This document shows, in pieces, positions 11,240 through 22,084 of a DNA stretch of 64,000 nucleotides. Source of the stretch: Zoroaster sp. YZ-2022 (taxonomy: Eukaryota; Echinodermata; Asteroidea; Forcipulatida; Zoroasteridae). Position numbers and translations under genes: made by a program. Each line of letters opens with the position of its first letter. The first letter of the stretch is position 1. The notes under the pieces were generated by a model. The model saw only the letters and a list, made by a program, of their open reading frames with translations, was not told the DNA's origin and made no database searches. The stretch is from assembly GCA_029582265.1 (NCBI GenBank), contig CM055823.1, positions 22,579,290 to 22,643,289 on the forward strand, written 5' to 3'.

Positions 11240-14123
11240 AGATTAATAATAATATTAATAATAATAATAATAAACTGTACTGCCTCACACAAAACTGCCT
11301 CACACAAAATGTCCCGAAGCGCTTACAAAAATTAGCCGTTAATTAAAGAGATAAGGTTTTAGCATTGATTTGAAAATGTTTTCATTTGGAGCAGTTTTTA
11401 TGAAATTTGGCAAATTGTTCCACAGTGTGGGTGAAGAATGTGAAAACGAGCGATGGCCATATGATTTGGCATGGTGCGAGTGATGTATGGGACGAGTTGA
11501 GATGAAGAGCTGGAACGGAGGGTACGACGAGGTTGATATGGATGAAGGAGTTCATGGAGGTAGTGGGGTGCGGAATGGTTGAGGGATTTGTATGTCAGAA
11601 GTAGGATTATGAATTCTATGCGTTTGGAGACAGGTAACCAATGAAGTGTACGGAGTATTGGGGTGATATGTTGCCGAGGTGATGAGCGGGTGACAAGTCT
11701 TTCTGCTGAGTTTTGAATACGTTGGAGTTTTGTAATTTGTGAGACAGGTAGACAACTGAGAAGACTGTTACAGAGATCTAAACGGCATGTGATGAAAGCA
11801 TGGACCAGTCTTTCAGTGGTGTGTTGATCTACACATTTCCTTAACTTTCCTAATTTATGAAGGGCTAGTGATGAAGAACGGCAAATGTTATTGATTTGAT
11901 TTTTCATGGAGAGGTCAGATGTGATACTTGTTCTAAGGTTACGTGCACTATTGACGGTTTTGATCTGTGAGCCACCAACATGAATGCTTTGGATTTCATT
12001 TCGGTGCCGGTGTTTGGAAGTGATGTGCAGAGCCTCTGTTTTGTCATTATTTAACTGTAGCATGTTTGTAGAAGACCATGATTTGATGTGACTAATGCAA
12101 GATTCAATGTTAGATATGACAGTTGGGCGTTGGTCTTCAGCCATAGTGACATAGAGCTGGACATCATCAGCATACAACATGCACTTGATGTCGTAAGAAG
12201 AAATGATGTCTTCCAGTGGGGCTGTGTAGAGTGCGAAGCACAAGGGGCCTAAAATAGACTCTTGGGGAACCCCGGTGCTGACATGACGAAGAGGAGAAGC
12301 AGCTTTATTGATGACAACTGATTGTTGACGATTCTCGAAATATGAAGTGAACCAGTCTAAAGCGGAGCCGAGGATGCCGTATCTATGACGTAGACGCTGC
12401 AATAGCACGAGGTGATCAACTGTGTCGAATGCTGCAGAATAGTCAAGGAGAACTAAAAATGATTCATGACCTTTGTCTGCAGCGAGTAGCAGGTCATCGT
12501 AAACACGAAGTAGAGCCGTTTCAACACTACGGTTTTTCCGGTAAGCAGACTGCATTCGGACGAAAAGGCTATTTCTGGCAAGATAGCCTTTAATCTGTGA
12601 AGCTGCGGCCCGCTCAATGGACTTTGCTAGGAACTTTAGATTTGCTATTGGTCTGTAGTTTTCTGCTGCGAGATTGTGTTTCTTATAATTATTAAACCAA
12701 GGTGCATGCGGACGAGCTCTAATAGACCGTATGATCACAGGTGCATGTAAATCCAGGATATTGGTGAGGACGGTGGTTTCATACTGATCGGTCAAGAATT
12801 CTAAATCAGACGACGGAGATGTGTACAATGATGAGCTTAAAATATCGGCACGGAAGGCATCAATGTCAATGTCCCTCAGATTGCGGACCTCTATATGAAC
12901 TTTCTGTGGACTAGGGCGACCGATGTTCAATTGGCAGGTAACTGCAGCATGGTCGGAGGGCAGGTAATGTGACAACGATGCGTCCGAGATAAAATCATCA
13001 GATGTCCTTGTTAGAAGAAGATCGAGTGTGTGGCCATTTTGATTGGTGGGGCCGATTACGAGTTGTTTTAGGCCGGCAGAATCAAAAAGATCGCAGAAAG
13101 CCGATGCTTCTCTATCAGATTCGACATCAATGTGAAAATTAAAATCACCTGCAATCAAAATGTGGCCAGCATGTATAGTGACGTGTTCGAGTAGAGTCGA
13201 GAATTCTAGCATGGAAAGAGGAGCAGTAGGGGTTTTATCAAGCAACCTTTGAGGTATGTAGACTACCAGTAGGCGGAGAGGTATGTTCAAATGGGCAGTG
13301 ATGGGAAAGTGAATATAATCAAACGAGGCAAAAGTTTGAGATTCATTTTGACGAACGAGAAAACTCTTCTTGAGGCAAACCAGCACTCCCCCACCAGCTC
13401 TATTCATGCGAGGGATGTGATGAAGTTGAAAGTTGGGTAGAGTGTTGCTCAGATCAGCTAGAGGATAGCTGTCACGGTCATCACCACAATGCCAGGTTTC
13501 GGTAATTGCACAAATGTCAATGCCGAGTGAGATAATCTAGTCACAAATTGATGTTGTCTTGCGTTTAAGCGAACGGGCATTCCAAAGTGCAAATCGACTC
13601 GATGTGGAGCAGAGAGATTGTGGGGTTATGGTGATAATATTGGCTGGATTAGCATGAGTCTTATTCAAGTTAGATTTTGTTCCTGTTATATGAATCAAGA
13701 GTAGTATATGCTTTTTATGTTGTTTAGCCCAAGATCTGTGGCCTCTTCTTGTCGGTGTTACGGCACAGATGCCTAGTTCTCTCAGTGTATGGTAAACATT
13801 TGAAGGGAGACTGAATTTGTCCTGGCGTAAACTCCGTAGATTGTTGTTGCTGAGGGTGATCAGACTAAACAAGACCATTAACAATAGCGGCCATAGTGAC
13901 GCGAATAGTCTGGAACCAGCCATCCGTGAAGATGACGCAATGTCAATGCAGTGTTGTAACAATGAAGAGCGTATTGTTCCGAAGGCAAAATGGCGATGGC
14001 CCCAAGTTAATGTACCAAATACTGAATGAATTAGAAATGAAAAATATCACCCAGAACACTAGCCCACAACTCATCAGCTCAGTGCAGTCGAATCCTTGAT
14101 CATTATACGTAGAAGTATCACCT
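11240..14123 (-). mobile_element. L2-like LINE, copy A
   Basis: A minus-strand non-LTR retrotransposon with an endonuclease then a reverse transcriptase, as in the L2/CR1 supergroup. The 3' end is a TTATTA-type tail at 11246-11275 preceded by a short 3' UTR containing aagcgcttcgggaca. The coding region is 11398-13962 and the 5' flank runs right into 14123, continuing at 15528-15830 beyond an inserted SINE/RTE composite. The second copy (block B) shares the internal coding deletion described for the ORF, so the element was already defective when duplicated. Confidence 0.85.
11398..13962 (-). pseudogene. Endonuclease-reverse transcriptase ORF of L2-like LINE (one nonsense codon)
   Basis: One frame of about 855 codons, open except for a single TAG at 13537-13539. 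Block B has CTG there, so the stop is a private mutation of copy A. In order it shows FALWNARSLKRKT (endonuclease start), ETWHCGDD, ILIAGDFNFHIDVESDREA, TLDLLLTR and LPSDHAAVTC (exonuclease-endonuclease-phosphatase fold). It then shows [42 protein letters not shown] and MLYADDVQLYV (RT palm with YADD at about 12155-12178) and LHWLPVSKRIEFIILLLTYK near the C-terminus. Between HAPWFN and YKKHNL the usual linker of roughly 100-150 residues is missing, joined in frame. The protein would cut DNA and copy RNA by target-primed reverse transcription, but this copy cannot make a complete one. Confidence 0.85.
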
Positions 14124-14499
14124 CCAAGTATCTACTCCAACATCTGGAGTGTCGTGGCCGAGCGGTCTAGCTTACCAGACTTAAGTTCTGGTGTTAGCAG
14201 CAGAATGTGGGTTCGAATCCCGGCCGTGACACTTGTGTCCTTGAGCAAGACACTTAACCATAATTGCTTCTCTACACCCAGGGGTTAAATGGGTACCTGT
14301 CAGGGCAGAGTTGGTTGATTAGCCCTATATGCGCTGTAATGGCAGCAATTGAGCTGTATACTCCCCAGGGAGCTGAGATGGTTTCAGGAATGATTTATGA
14401 GCCTTATGAGCCTTATGAGCAGGGGTAATAATATAATGCGCCTTGGTGGATACGTGCGCTATATAAGTCCACACATTATTATTATTATTATTATTATTA
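14124..14499 (+). mobile_element. tRNA-Leu(UAA)-derived SINE
   Basis: The head (14149-14232) folds like tRNA-Leu. GTGTCGT pairs with the closing GTGACAC (two G-U), an A box TGGCCGAGCGG lies at 14155-14165, the anticodon loop CTTAAGT has anticodon TAA, and a perfect B box GGTTCGAATCC lies at 14210-14220. The body contains gtccttgagcaagacactta and aaatgggtacctgtc, a conserved central domain I know from SINEs of many marine animals. The end reads gcgctatataagtccacaca followed by (ATT)n at about 14469-14499. It forms the first part of a composite insertion absent from block B. A sister copy starts after the gap at 47368. Confidence 0.88.
14149..14232 (+). promoter_or_regulatory. Internal RNA polymerase III promoter (A and B boxes) of SINE
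   Basis: A box TGGCCGAGCGG at 14155-14165 and B box GGTTCGAATCC at 14210-14220, spaced as in class II tRNAs with a long variable arm. This would drive Pol III transcription of the SINE. It is not scored as a tRNA gene because the sequence runs on into the SINE body without a T-run terminator. Confidence 0.75.
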
Positions 14500-15527
14500 G
14501 ATCTCAACGGAAAAGACCTTCGGCTAATTAGGAATCTCTACTGGGAACAAACAGCTTGTATTAGAGTGGATAATGACATAAGCGAATACATACACATCCA
14601 AAGGGGTGTTCGACAAGGATGTGTTTTTCCCCCAGATTTGTTTAACTTATATAGTGAAATGATCTTGCGGGAACTAGCAGGAATGCAAGGATTAATTATT
14701 GGAGGCCATAACCTGAACAACCTGAGGTACGCGGATGATACCGCCCTTATAGCAGAGTCACAAGAAAAACTACAAGCACTGCTCCACAAAGTTGTAGAAG
14801 AGAGTGAAAAGAAAGGAATGACCATTAATTGTAAAAAAAATAAAAATAAAAAAAACAGAATGCATGGTAATAAGCAAGAGAAAGGATGCTGCAAAATGTG
14901 AGCTAAAAATTGGAAATAACGTCATTAAACAGGTTAGACAATTTAATTATCTGGGGAGCCTCATTACAGAGGACGGGCGATCAGACATGGAGATCAAGAA
15001 AAGAATTGGAATAGCAAAAGATACATTCATGAAAATGGACAAGATTCTGAAAGACAGAAAGCTGTCCATAGAAACCAAAATCAGAGTCCTGAATTGTTAT
15101 GTGCACTCCTCTCTCTTGTATGGAAGTGAATGCTGGACAATTTCATCAGCAATGGTAAAAAGGTTGGAAGCAACTGAACTTTGGTTCTACAGACGAATGC
15201 TACGCATACCAGTTCGGGTAACTAATGTAGAAGTTTTGATAAGAGTTGGAAGAGAGAGAACACTACTAAGAACAATCCGAAAAAGGCAACTACAGTTCCT
15301 CGGTCACATAATGAGGAAGGAGGGGCTAGAAAACCTTACCCTAACTGGAAAAATCGAAGGCAGGAGAGGTAGAGGAAGATATCGGCTGACATACATGCAC
15401 AGTTTGAGCAAGTGGACACAGATACCTGTGCAGGAGATGCTGAGAGCTACAAAAAACAGAGAGAAGTGGAATTCCATGACCGCTGACGTCCTGAAGGGAC
15501 ATGGCACATCATGAGAGAGAGAGAGAG
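14500..15527 (+). mobile_element. 5'-truncated RTE-like LINE fragment
   Basis: The C-terminal half of a non-LTR reverse transcriptase follows directly after the SINE's ATT tail in the same orientation. It begins near agatctcaacgg and ends in a (GA)n tail at 15513-15527, the short microsatellite tail typical of RTE-type elements. The direct repeat ATCACCT at 14117-14123 and 15528-15534 flanks SINE plus LINE together. Block B has one uninterrupted copy of that site (about 46580-46590). Confidence 0.82.
14566..15514 (+). pseudogene. RT C-terminal half of RTE-like LINE, frameshifted
   Basis: Two overlapping frames (14566-14901 and 14864-15514). The first shows RGVRQGCVFPPDLFNLYSE and LNNLRYADDTALIAES, the palm motifs with the YADD catalytic box. 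The second shows RQFNYLGSLITEDGRSD, LLYGSECWTISSAMVKRLEA, WFYRRMLRIPV and RTIRKRQLQFLGHIMRKEG, the conserved thumb/C-terminal region of this LINE group. The frame changes within an A-rich run (aaaaaaaataaaaataaaaa, about 14834-14855), which looks like slippage. Only the 3' part of the ORF is present, with no endonuclease. Confidence 0.85.
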
Positions 15528-15879
15528 ATCACCTTTAACTTCGGTGAAATCACTCTTAAAACAGGGATAAAATGAGCAAATTGCAGAGAAGTAGAGTGCA
15601 ACCTCACGGCGCGACATCCTAATAACCTTTTACAGTACATTGTGGATTAGTTTGGCCCAGTCAATACTGGCCTCCGATTTATTGTTACGGAATTTAGAAT
15701 TTAGAATCTTTTGTAGCTTTGCATCATGTGACTTTGTTGCCGGTTTCAGAATTAACCAGATTTCTGGATTAATTCGTGTTAGGCTTATTATAAAGCTTTA
15801 ACATTTCATTGAGCTTTTGAGGTTGAATTTTGCCTCTGATTAAGGCGTTCACAATTTGAACCAACTGCTCATTAATGAG

Positions 15880-16608
15880 AACGTCCTGGTGTTTACCGAC
15901 GTATTCACGAAGTTCGCCTGGGCTGTACCAACAAAGAATCAATGGGCCGACACTGTGACAAAGGCTATCATCAAGTATATTATCACCCCGTTTTGGAGCT
16001 CCATTGAGGCTACACTCCGACAATGGGAAATGCTTCGAGGCTCAAGTCGTGCAGGAGTTGTGTAGCTTCTATGGCATTGGCCGTTCCCACACTACACCGT
16101 ACCATCCACAGGGAATGGTCAATGCGAACGTTTCAACAGGACATTGCACAACTTGTTGGTCACTTTACCAACAGAGAAGAAGGCAAGATGGACAGAGTAT
16201 CTCCCGCCCCTAGTGTCTATGTATAACAACACAACCCACTCGAGTACTGGGTATGAACCCTCATATCTGATGATTGGACGGACGACTCGCTTACTACAAC
16301 ACCTGCTGCTTGGCGTGGACTACATCCAAGTATGTGGAGAGACACCCCACCAGTATGTCCAGAAGTACTCTAAGCAGATGGAGATAGCTCGAGAAGCAGC
16401 AGCCGCAAATCTTGATAAGAACACTACATACAGGCAGGCTTACCATGACAAAGACATATATGAGAAACCACTGAACAGAGGCGAATACGTACTGATCCGT
16501 GACAGAGCGCAGAGAGGGAGAGCAAAGATACAAAACTACTGGGAACCAGAACCGTACATGGTTGTGGAGCGCCCCTATGCATGGGCAGCCTGTCTACGCC
16601 GTACGTAA
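15880..16608 (+). pseudogene. Retroelement integrase catalytic core, multiply frameshifted
   Basis: Overlapping plus-strand frames (15856-16065, 16004-16213, 16144-16608) each carry part of a DDE integrase. They hold VFTDVFTKFAWAVP with the first Asp, [10 protein letters not shown] with the second Asp, and TTPYHPQG followed, in another frame, by the Glu-bearing stretch. The last frame continues through YNNTTHSSTGYEPSYLM, the typical region after the core. The protein would insert the element's cDNA into chromosomes. The frameshifts make this copy non-functional. Confidence 0.82.
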
Positions 16609-17209
16609 CGCTACTGGACGTGAAAAGATTCTCCACCGCGCTGAGTTAAAGCACTGCCCGTGGGAAGCCCACTTCGGTAACTCCAACGCCCCAACAGAGA
16701 GATCATCCTCTAGTGAAGAGCATAGCTCACCCACATCGAGCAGCGGTGAGGTGTGGGGGAGGGTTTTGTCCTTGCCTTCTGATTGGAACAATGCCCCTGC
16801 TGTGTCGGAAGTCCCCGAGTCTGTCTCGCTTGTCCACCCTACCGAACCAGTCGCTCTGAAGATCGACCCGGACTTAAGCAAAGATGTGGACGATGCGCAC
16901 AACAAATCACCCGCGATCCCTGTTGAGCCTCCTTCTGACTCCCCCACTCAGATGACAGACCAACCCACGAGACCACCACTCGTGAAGAGGTTCCGGACCG
17001 CCAGATACCAAAATATTATCCCCCGGGATGATGTCCACCCCACTACATCAGAAAGTACGAGTCCACCTCGGCCGAAGCCAAGTACTCGGCGTTCTACCCG
17101 TACAACCAAAGGGAAGCCTCCAGCAAGGTATCAGTCCAGTGTCCTTCAACTCCTCAGCCAGGTCCGGCAACTGGTGACAGCTGATGTGGACTCCTCTGAT
17201 TCTGATTAG
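16499..17209 (+). pseudogene. C-terminal tail of Gypsy-type polyprotein
   Basis: An open frame of 236 codons overlapping the end of the integrase frame. It starts with residues typical of the post-core strand domain (HGQPVYAVRNATGREKILHR) and continues as a low-complexity Pro/Ser/Thr/Asp-rich tail with clusters of basic residues (RRSTRTTKGK) and an acidic end (DVDSSDSD). No known domain is visible in the tail. It stops at 17209, about 140 bases before the polypurine tract, which fits the 3' end of a pol gene. Confidence 0.6.
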
Positions 17210-17359
17210 CTGTTCGCACCTCAGGTGTTGTTTTGCTTGCATCTTTTTACAATAGCATACCCAACACTTTGTGGAATTTGCAAGCGAATACTCACTCCTG
17301 ATGTGTGTCTACACAGACTTTCCTGTCGTCGGGGCGACGACATTTCAGATGGGGAAGAG

Positions 17360-17528
17360 TGTGGGGTAAGCCGTTGATCTCGAGAAAGAACGGGGCATAG
17401 TGACAGCGCCACCATGCGGAAGGCGGACTGTTCTCTGATCCCTTCGCCTCCGTATGTCTGGCCTGTCCTTGCCATCCATCCTATCAGTAAATCACGCAGA
17501 CTGCTGTCCGGCCTCGTCAATACCTACA
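17360..17528 (+). repeat. Short 3' LTR of Gypsy-type element, with polypurine tract
   Basis: A purine-rich tract (gatggggaagag, 17348-17359) directly precedes TGTGGGGTAAGCC, and the segment closes with AATACCTACA at about 17528, giving TGT...ACA ends and a length near 169 bp. No 5' LTR is present in the window for comparison, so the boundaries are inferred from the polypurine tract and terminal dinucleotides only. Confidence 0.55.
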
Positions 17529-17780
17529 ATCTGACGACGATTCAGCCATTTCTATTTTATTTTCCAGCGTGGGAAATATAAGCGCAGGCATGTGAATGAA
17601 CGCTTTGGAAAAGTAGCTCGCTAAAAATCAATGAGCTATTTATTTTTTATCATTAAAATACCATATTTTAGTATCTCCATGGCATTTACGTCTCTATTTC
17701 TGTGGTCCTTTAAATTAAATCTACATTAACCCAATGTTGGGCCTACATAGGGGCAAATTGCTGGCACAACGTCGGGCCGA
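17529..17780. other. No recognised feature
   Basis: AT-rich sequence with no convincing frame, repeat or RNA signal that I can see. Confidence 0.5.
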
Positions 17781-19650
17781 GTTTGAGTTATTTGACAGTG
17801 GTGATTTTTTGACAAAAACATAATTTATTAGTTAGTTAACATTTCATTCGGTTCGAAAGATTAATTATGTTTACAGCTGAAAGATGACTGAAATGGTTTA
17901 AATATCATAGGGGTAAATACCTGGATCGTTTTGGGGTCAAATGTCAGACTGTGATTAAAGACCATAAAAGTAAGCATGGCCGAATATATTAAGATAATTG
18001 AGTTATCAAAACCCTTCGTCTTGTAGGCCTACCATGATAAGTCCAGACTTTTACTAACAAATAATAGTCCTTAAGCCAGGGACTTAAAAGTACTTTGCCG
18101 GTACCACTTGGACTAAATCTATCATATGTTTTCTACTTGCATAAAATCTATTTCTTAAATGTATAATGTGTGTTGAATATTACATAATTATTTTCCCCGC
18201 CAATGACGTCATTGAAAAGGCCCCAGTTGCAACATAAAGCGGTTCCTTTTACAATTCTATCGTATTTTTCTGATAAAGATAATGACATGTTGCAACAAAT
18301 GTGTGCTGGAAACAAAGTGGTCCTTCAAGTTTGCACGAGGAAATCATATGAACTAAAACAGTAACGTAAATGGCTTTGATAACAATTGTAATGCGATAAA
18401 AACAGAGAAAACTGTCCCTAAATTCCAGTTCAAGTTTCAAGTTTATTTCTCCATAGAAACACCAAAAAAAAAAAAAAATTTTAAAAATACATTTAAACAT
18501 AATAATATATTATATAAAACAAAGGAGTGATCTGCAGAAGGGGCCCATTTAAAACGAAGCTTGTAGGTGGGTCCCTAAATGCAAGAATAAATTGTAGCTT
18601 CATGTACCAAAACACAAACCCAACAGACATATTTTCTGTTAAAGAGGTGAATCTTGTGAAACTTTTGAGTTTGCATACATCGATTTTCTAGGGGAAAATA
18701 AAATTCTGAGGCGATGGTTGCGTTTATTCTGATTTTGTTGGTTATAATGTTTGTTTTATGTTGCAGTAGCTTCAATTATTGTACTGCATGTAATAACATG
18801 GGATCTTTGAGGCTACGTCTGTTAAGCAATCGTCAAACAGTCTAACAGTGCTTTATTGAACGAGGCTTACGGACGCAGTCTATACTATTTTGTTGGAATA
18901 TTAATATTTTTCATAAAACTTAAAGGCATTAGTTCCTCCCGGTGGTACTGAAAAATTAGCTAGCTCATGGAGTAAAACTATAGCCCCGCCACGAAACGTG
19001 GATAGAAGTTTCACCCCAGTGTTGGGTATGTGGGTGCTTGTTTGCGGGTGTGCGAACTTTTATCTTTTTTGCAAAATATCTCATTAAGTAATAAACAGAC
19101 ACACTTGGATTGAGGTGGGTACTGGTAGATCACAAGGACTAATTAACAGACGCGAAAGGTCAAATGTCACCGTGGTGAATTTGTTTTCTTTCCAATATAC
19201 TTCCAAAGATACTCTCCAAGATATCTCACAAAGTTATGGACAGATGCGGGCGAAACTCGGTGGATGGGTTGGGTATGTCACTATGAGGACATGTCGAGCA
19301 GAATTTTGGCGAAGATCTGAAAGATGGGTTGGGTAGATCACCAGGAAAATTGGTTAAGAGTTTGGGGAAAACCTGAAAGATCAGAATTCACCGTGGTGAC
19401 AAATAATCACAATTTGCTTGTGCACAAGATATCTCAAGGCCTCATAAGGCCTCACAAATCGGGCAAACGTTCATACCCTATAACCCTATGTGAAAAAGAT
19501 TTTGTTTAAACACAGCATGGCAGATTTCCAATCAATCCAACAAATTAAAAATGTGGAGACCAGAAACCGGGGACTTTTTTGGCCTAGTGGAAAGCTAAAC
19601 AAAATACCACTTATGTCTCTGGGATTTAAATTGAGCTAGATGGTCTAACG
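17781..19650. repeat. Dispersed satellite-bearing element, copy C (single monomer)
   Basis: The left arm (17781-18508) matches 32027-33760, sharing for example cggttcgaaagattaat and tcatatgttttctacttgca. One diverged satellite monomer follows (18509-18621), then a right arm that matches 7138-8160 and 37348-38260. The monomer carries about 14 extra bases (around ctaaatgcaagaat, 18577-18590) absent from every monomer of both arrays. No protein-coding frame is apparent on either strand, so the element looks non-autonomous. Terminal structure was not resolved. Confidence 0.82.
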
Positions 19651-20270
19651 ACCGGCCATGCGTGAATGTATACTCAAAAATCCAACACCACGTGACAGAT
19701 CGATTTGAAACACAGGACTTTGAGGGCTCCCTCCTAACTTTCCTGACGCGTCAGATGAGTTATTCTGTACGTCACTTAGCCTGGACCAAGGCGCGTTGGA
19801 ATGGTCTATGAACGCAGAAATATACCAATATACGACGGCCGTTTATTGTGTTCACCCCCTTAATCATTTAGGAGGTAATTCCAAATTTCAATTTTCGTTA
19901 TATGTGCACAAGGACCTTATTGTGAGTAATGTTGTTACTATATTTTCCATTTAACGTGACGGCTTCACATTAAAAAAAAATGCTGATTTGCCATCAGTCA
20001 TGAGATATAAACCCATATCTCCTGATGACTCATAGCATAAAGAGTCCACATCAGTGATTAGGTCAGACTGACCCGTACATTTGATCAGTGAGAATCAGAT
20101 TCCAGGTCACTCTAATCTCAATAATGGGCCTGGCAGCTGAAGACCCTTGTAGGGGTCCAATACTTTGTTCACTTCTTGTAATAAATGTCAATAAACATAA
20201 AATGAAGTACTCTGTAACACATTCATGTTGTATATAAGTGGCTATAATTTCGTAGTTTTTTTCTCTTCAG
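19651..20270. other. Intergenic/intronic sequence upstream of CUB exon
   Basis: No gene or repeat recognised. The last part supplies a polypyrimidine tract and acceptor (gtttttttctcttcag, ending 20270) for the CUB exon. Confidence 0.5.
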
Positions 20271-20627
20271 ATGACTGTGGTTTACATCGATACTACGCTT
20301 CGTCTGGGAACTATTCATATATGAAGTCTCCACGTTACCCGCTCGACTACCCTAATAATATCAACTGTGATTGGGAGATCATAAACCGTGATTCACAGAT
20401 ACTGGTGAGGATTCTTAGTTTTGAAACCGAAGATGGGTACGACAAGGTAGAATTTAAAGGAAGTACTGTAAACGAAGGTGAGATGGTTTCTTTTCAACTT
20501 CATGGATCCACTAAAGTGCGAACCATTGCGTTCAATTCCACGTCAGTGTTTGTGAAGTTCACATCTGATGAAAGTGTGACGCTTACTGGATTTCTCCTGC
20601 AGCTATTGGGCAACTTCTCGGCAACAT
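20271..20627 (+). CDS. Internal exon encoding a CUB domain
   Basis: A 357-nt exon between a strong acceptor (tttttttctcttcag) and a strong donor (gtaagtgc at 20628). It is phase 1 at both ends, the symmetrical pattern of shuffled extracellular modules. It encodes about 119 residues starting DCGLHRYYASSGNYSYM, then SPRYPLDYPNNINCDWEI, the first CUB disulfide pair and the SPxYPxxYP signature. Later strands include SFETEDGYDKVEF and SVFVKFTSDESVTLTGFLL. The second CUB cysteine pair is absent, as in some CUB subtypes. The product is probably part of a secreted or membrane receptor; the rest of the gene was not found. The open frame 20225-20731 overruns both splice sites and should not be used as the exon. 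Confidence 0.85.
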
Positions 20628-21772
20628 GTAAGTGCTATACTACATCTATTATACTTAAAGCTCGTATCACCTGCAGAAATAGTACAATAGTAAGGGGATC
20701 CTTGTTCTCCATTTTTACTGCCATTTTTTAAAAATTGTTATTGATAAAATTGTTTTAACCATCCTGAAGGGACCAAAATACATTTTTAACAAAGCGAGTG
20801 ATGATTTTTGCTTCTCTAACGTCGAGTCTGGATGCCCCCTTCAAAACTCCTGGATCCGCCCTTGAAGATATGCGTGTTATGACCCGTAATGAAATAATTA
20901 ACCAGAGATGTCATACTGGCCTGGAATGTTTTGAGTTTTTACATTGCGGGTCAGAAACAAATGTACTACACCACAGTCTGGTGAAGTTATTACATCATGC
21001 GCAAACATTTTTACATTAAAGTCCAATATTACATTACTTGATTAATTTATTACACTACTGGCTAATTATTTCATTAGTACATGTTTTGATAAGATAAAAT
21101 AAATGAATTTCAACGTCTAGCAATGTTTTTAGAAGGAAAACCATTGAATGTTATTGGCATTACCTTCGTTTATTATGTTCTTAAATGTAAAAAAAAACAA
21201 TGTGGAATTTCGGTAATCAGAATTGACGAATAACCCTACCATTCATTACCCTGTAGACCTAAACATTCAAATCAGATGATCAAAATACCATTTTTATCAC
21301 AGAAAAACAAATCACATTAATGGATCAAAACAAAGGGTTCCAAAGTCATTCAAGATTTGAGGCTTTGTATGGTGGAGTATTGATATTGTATCGGTTTGCG
21401 ATAACAGCATGTGTTTATCTCACTATCGCTGAGCCAGGCACAGGGTTCTGAAAAGAACCTTATCGGGTAACTTGTTATCTCAACTGTTGCTAAGTGAGTT
21501 TGTGCTTCAGGGAGAAACAAAGGGGCTTCTTGGAGTCTTCTCTATGTTTCAATTAATAGTATGCTCTTCTCATCGTCAGGAAACTGTCTCCTGACGATGA
21601 TTATAGTTGAGCTAAACACATGGTCTTACAGCAAACTGAAACGATAAAATAACTCGTTATAAATTGTCATGTAAAACGTGTCGTTACTTTCACATTTATT
21701 TACATTTCTAATGTAATGTAATTAGACAAAATGTAACTCATTTAATTTGGGAAACGTTGTATTCACGTACAG
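20628..21772 (+). other. Intron between CUB and LDLa exons
   Basis: 1145 bp from donor gtaagt (20628) to acceptor ttcacgtacag (ending 21772). It is AT-rich and contains no other exon or clear repeat that I could identify. Confidence 0.7.
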
Positions 21773-21895
21773 ACGAATCATCTTGTCCCGATACCAGTCT
21801 TTTCGATTGTGGTGATGGTTCATGTGTATCACCCGACGCTAGATGCGACGATTTCAGAGACTGCCAGATCTATGGATTGGATGAGGAAGAATGTG
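21773..21895 (+). CDS. Internal exon encoding an LDL-receptor class A module
   Basis: A 123-nt exon, phase 1 at both ends, between acceptor cacgtacag and donor gtaagc (21896). With the single base carried from the CUB exon it reads YESSCPDTSLFDCGDGSCVS, then PDARCDDFRDCQIYGLDEEE and a final Cys. The six cysteines and the acidic calcium-binding end (CDDFRDC...DEEEC) are those of an LDLa repeat, although the usual SDE core is altered to a longer IYGLDEEE. CUB-LDLa tandem arrays occur in many secreted or membrane proteins of marine deuterostomes. The following exons are not evident within the window. Confidence 0.85.
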
Positions 21896-22084
21896 GTAAG
21901 CAATGAACTATGGTACAATCCATCAACATATCCTTGTTTCCCCAACGACCGTTGATACCATGACAATCGCCTTACTGCAGTATTGTACCGGAAGCCTATA
22001 GCCTGGTTCTTCAAATGTTAACCAAAAAAATTCAAATTTTACACCCATTTAAAAAACGTACATTCTGATTGACCCTTCTTAAAG

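Larger units (their letters stand above)
15880..17528 (+). mobile_element. 3' part of a Ty3/Gypsy-type LTR retrotransposon
   Basis: A degraded integrase is followed by a long Pro/Ser/Thr-rich C-terminal tail, a polypurine tract and a 3' LTR. The element starts abruptly inside the integrase catalytic core at about 15880, right after sequence shared with block B, so gag, protease, RT and the 5' LTR are missing here. At least three frame changes break the integrase. Whether block B carried the same element cannot be seen, because its assembly gap begins at the corresponding point. Confidence 0.78.

Noticed and set aside
14149..14232. Functional tRNA-Leu gene
   Set aside because: The cloverleaf is followed by the SINE body and ATT tail without a T-run terminator; the acceptor stem has two G-U pairs. 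Scored as SINE head.
18249..18500. 83-codon minus frame rich in Phe/Ile
   Set aside because: Lies in the AT-rich left arm and starts in a poly-T/poly-A run; no conservation with copy B left arm.
20225..20731. Single-exon 168-residue CUB protein
   Set aside because: The frame overruns a strong acceptor at 20270 and a strong donor at 20628; exon boundaries fit the domain better.
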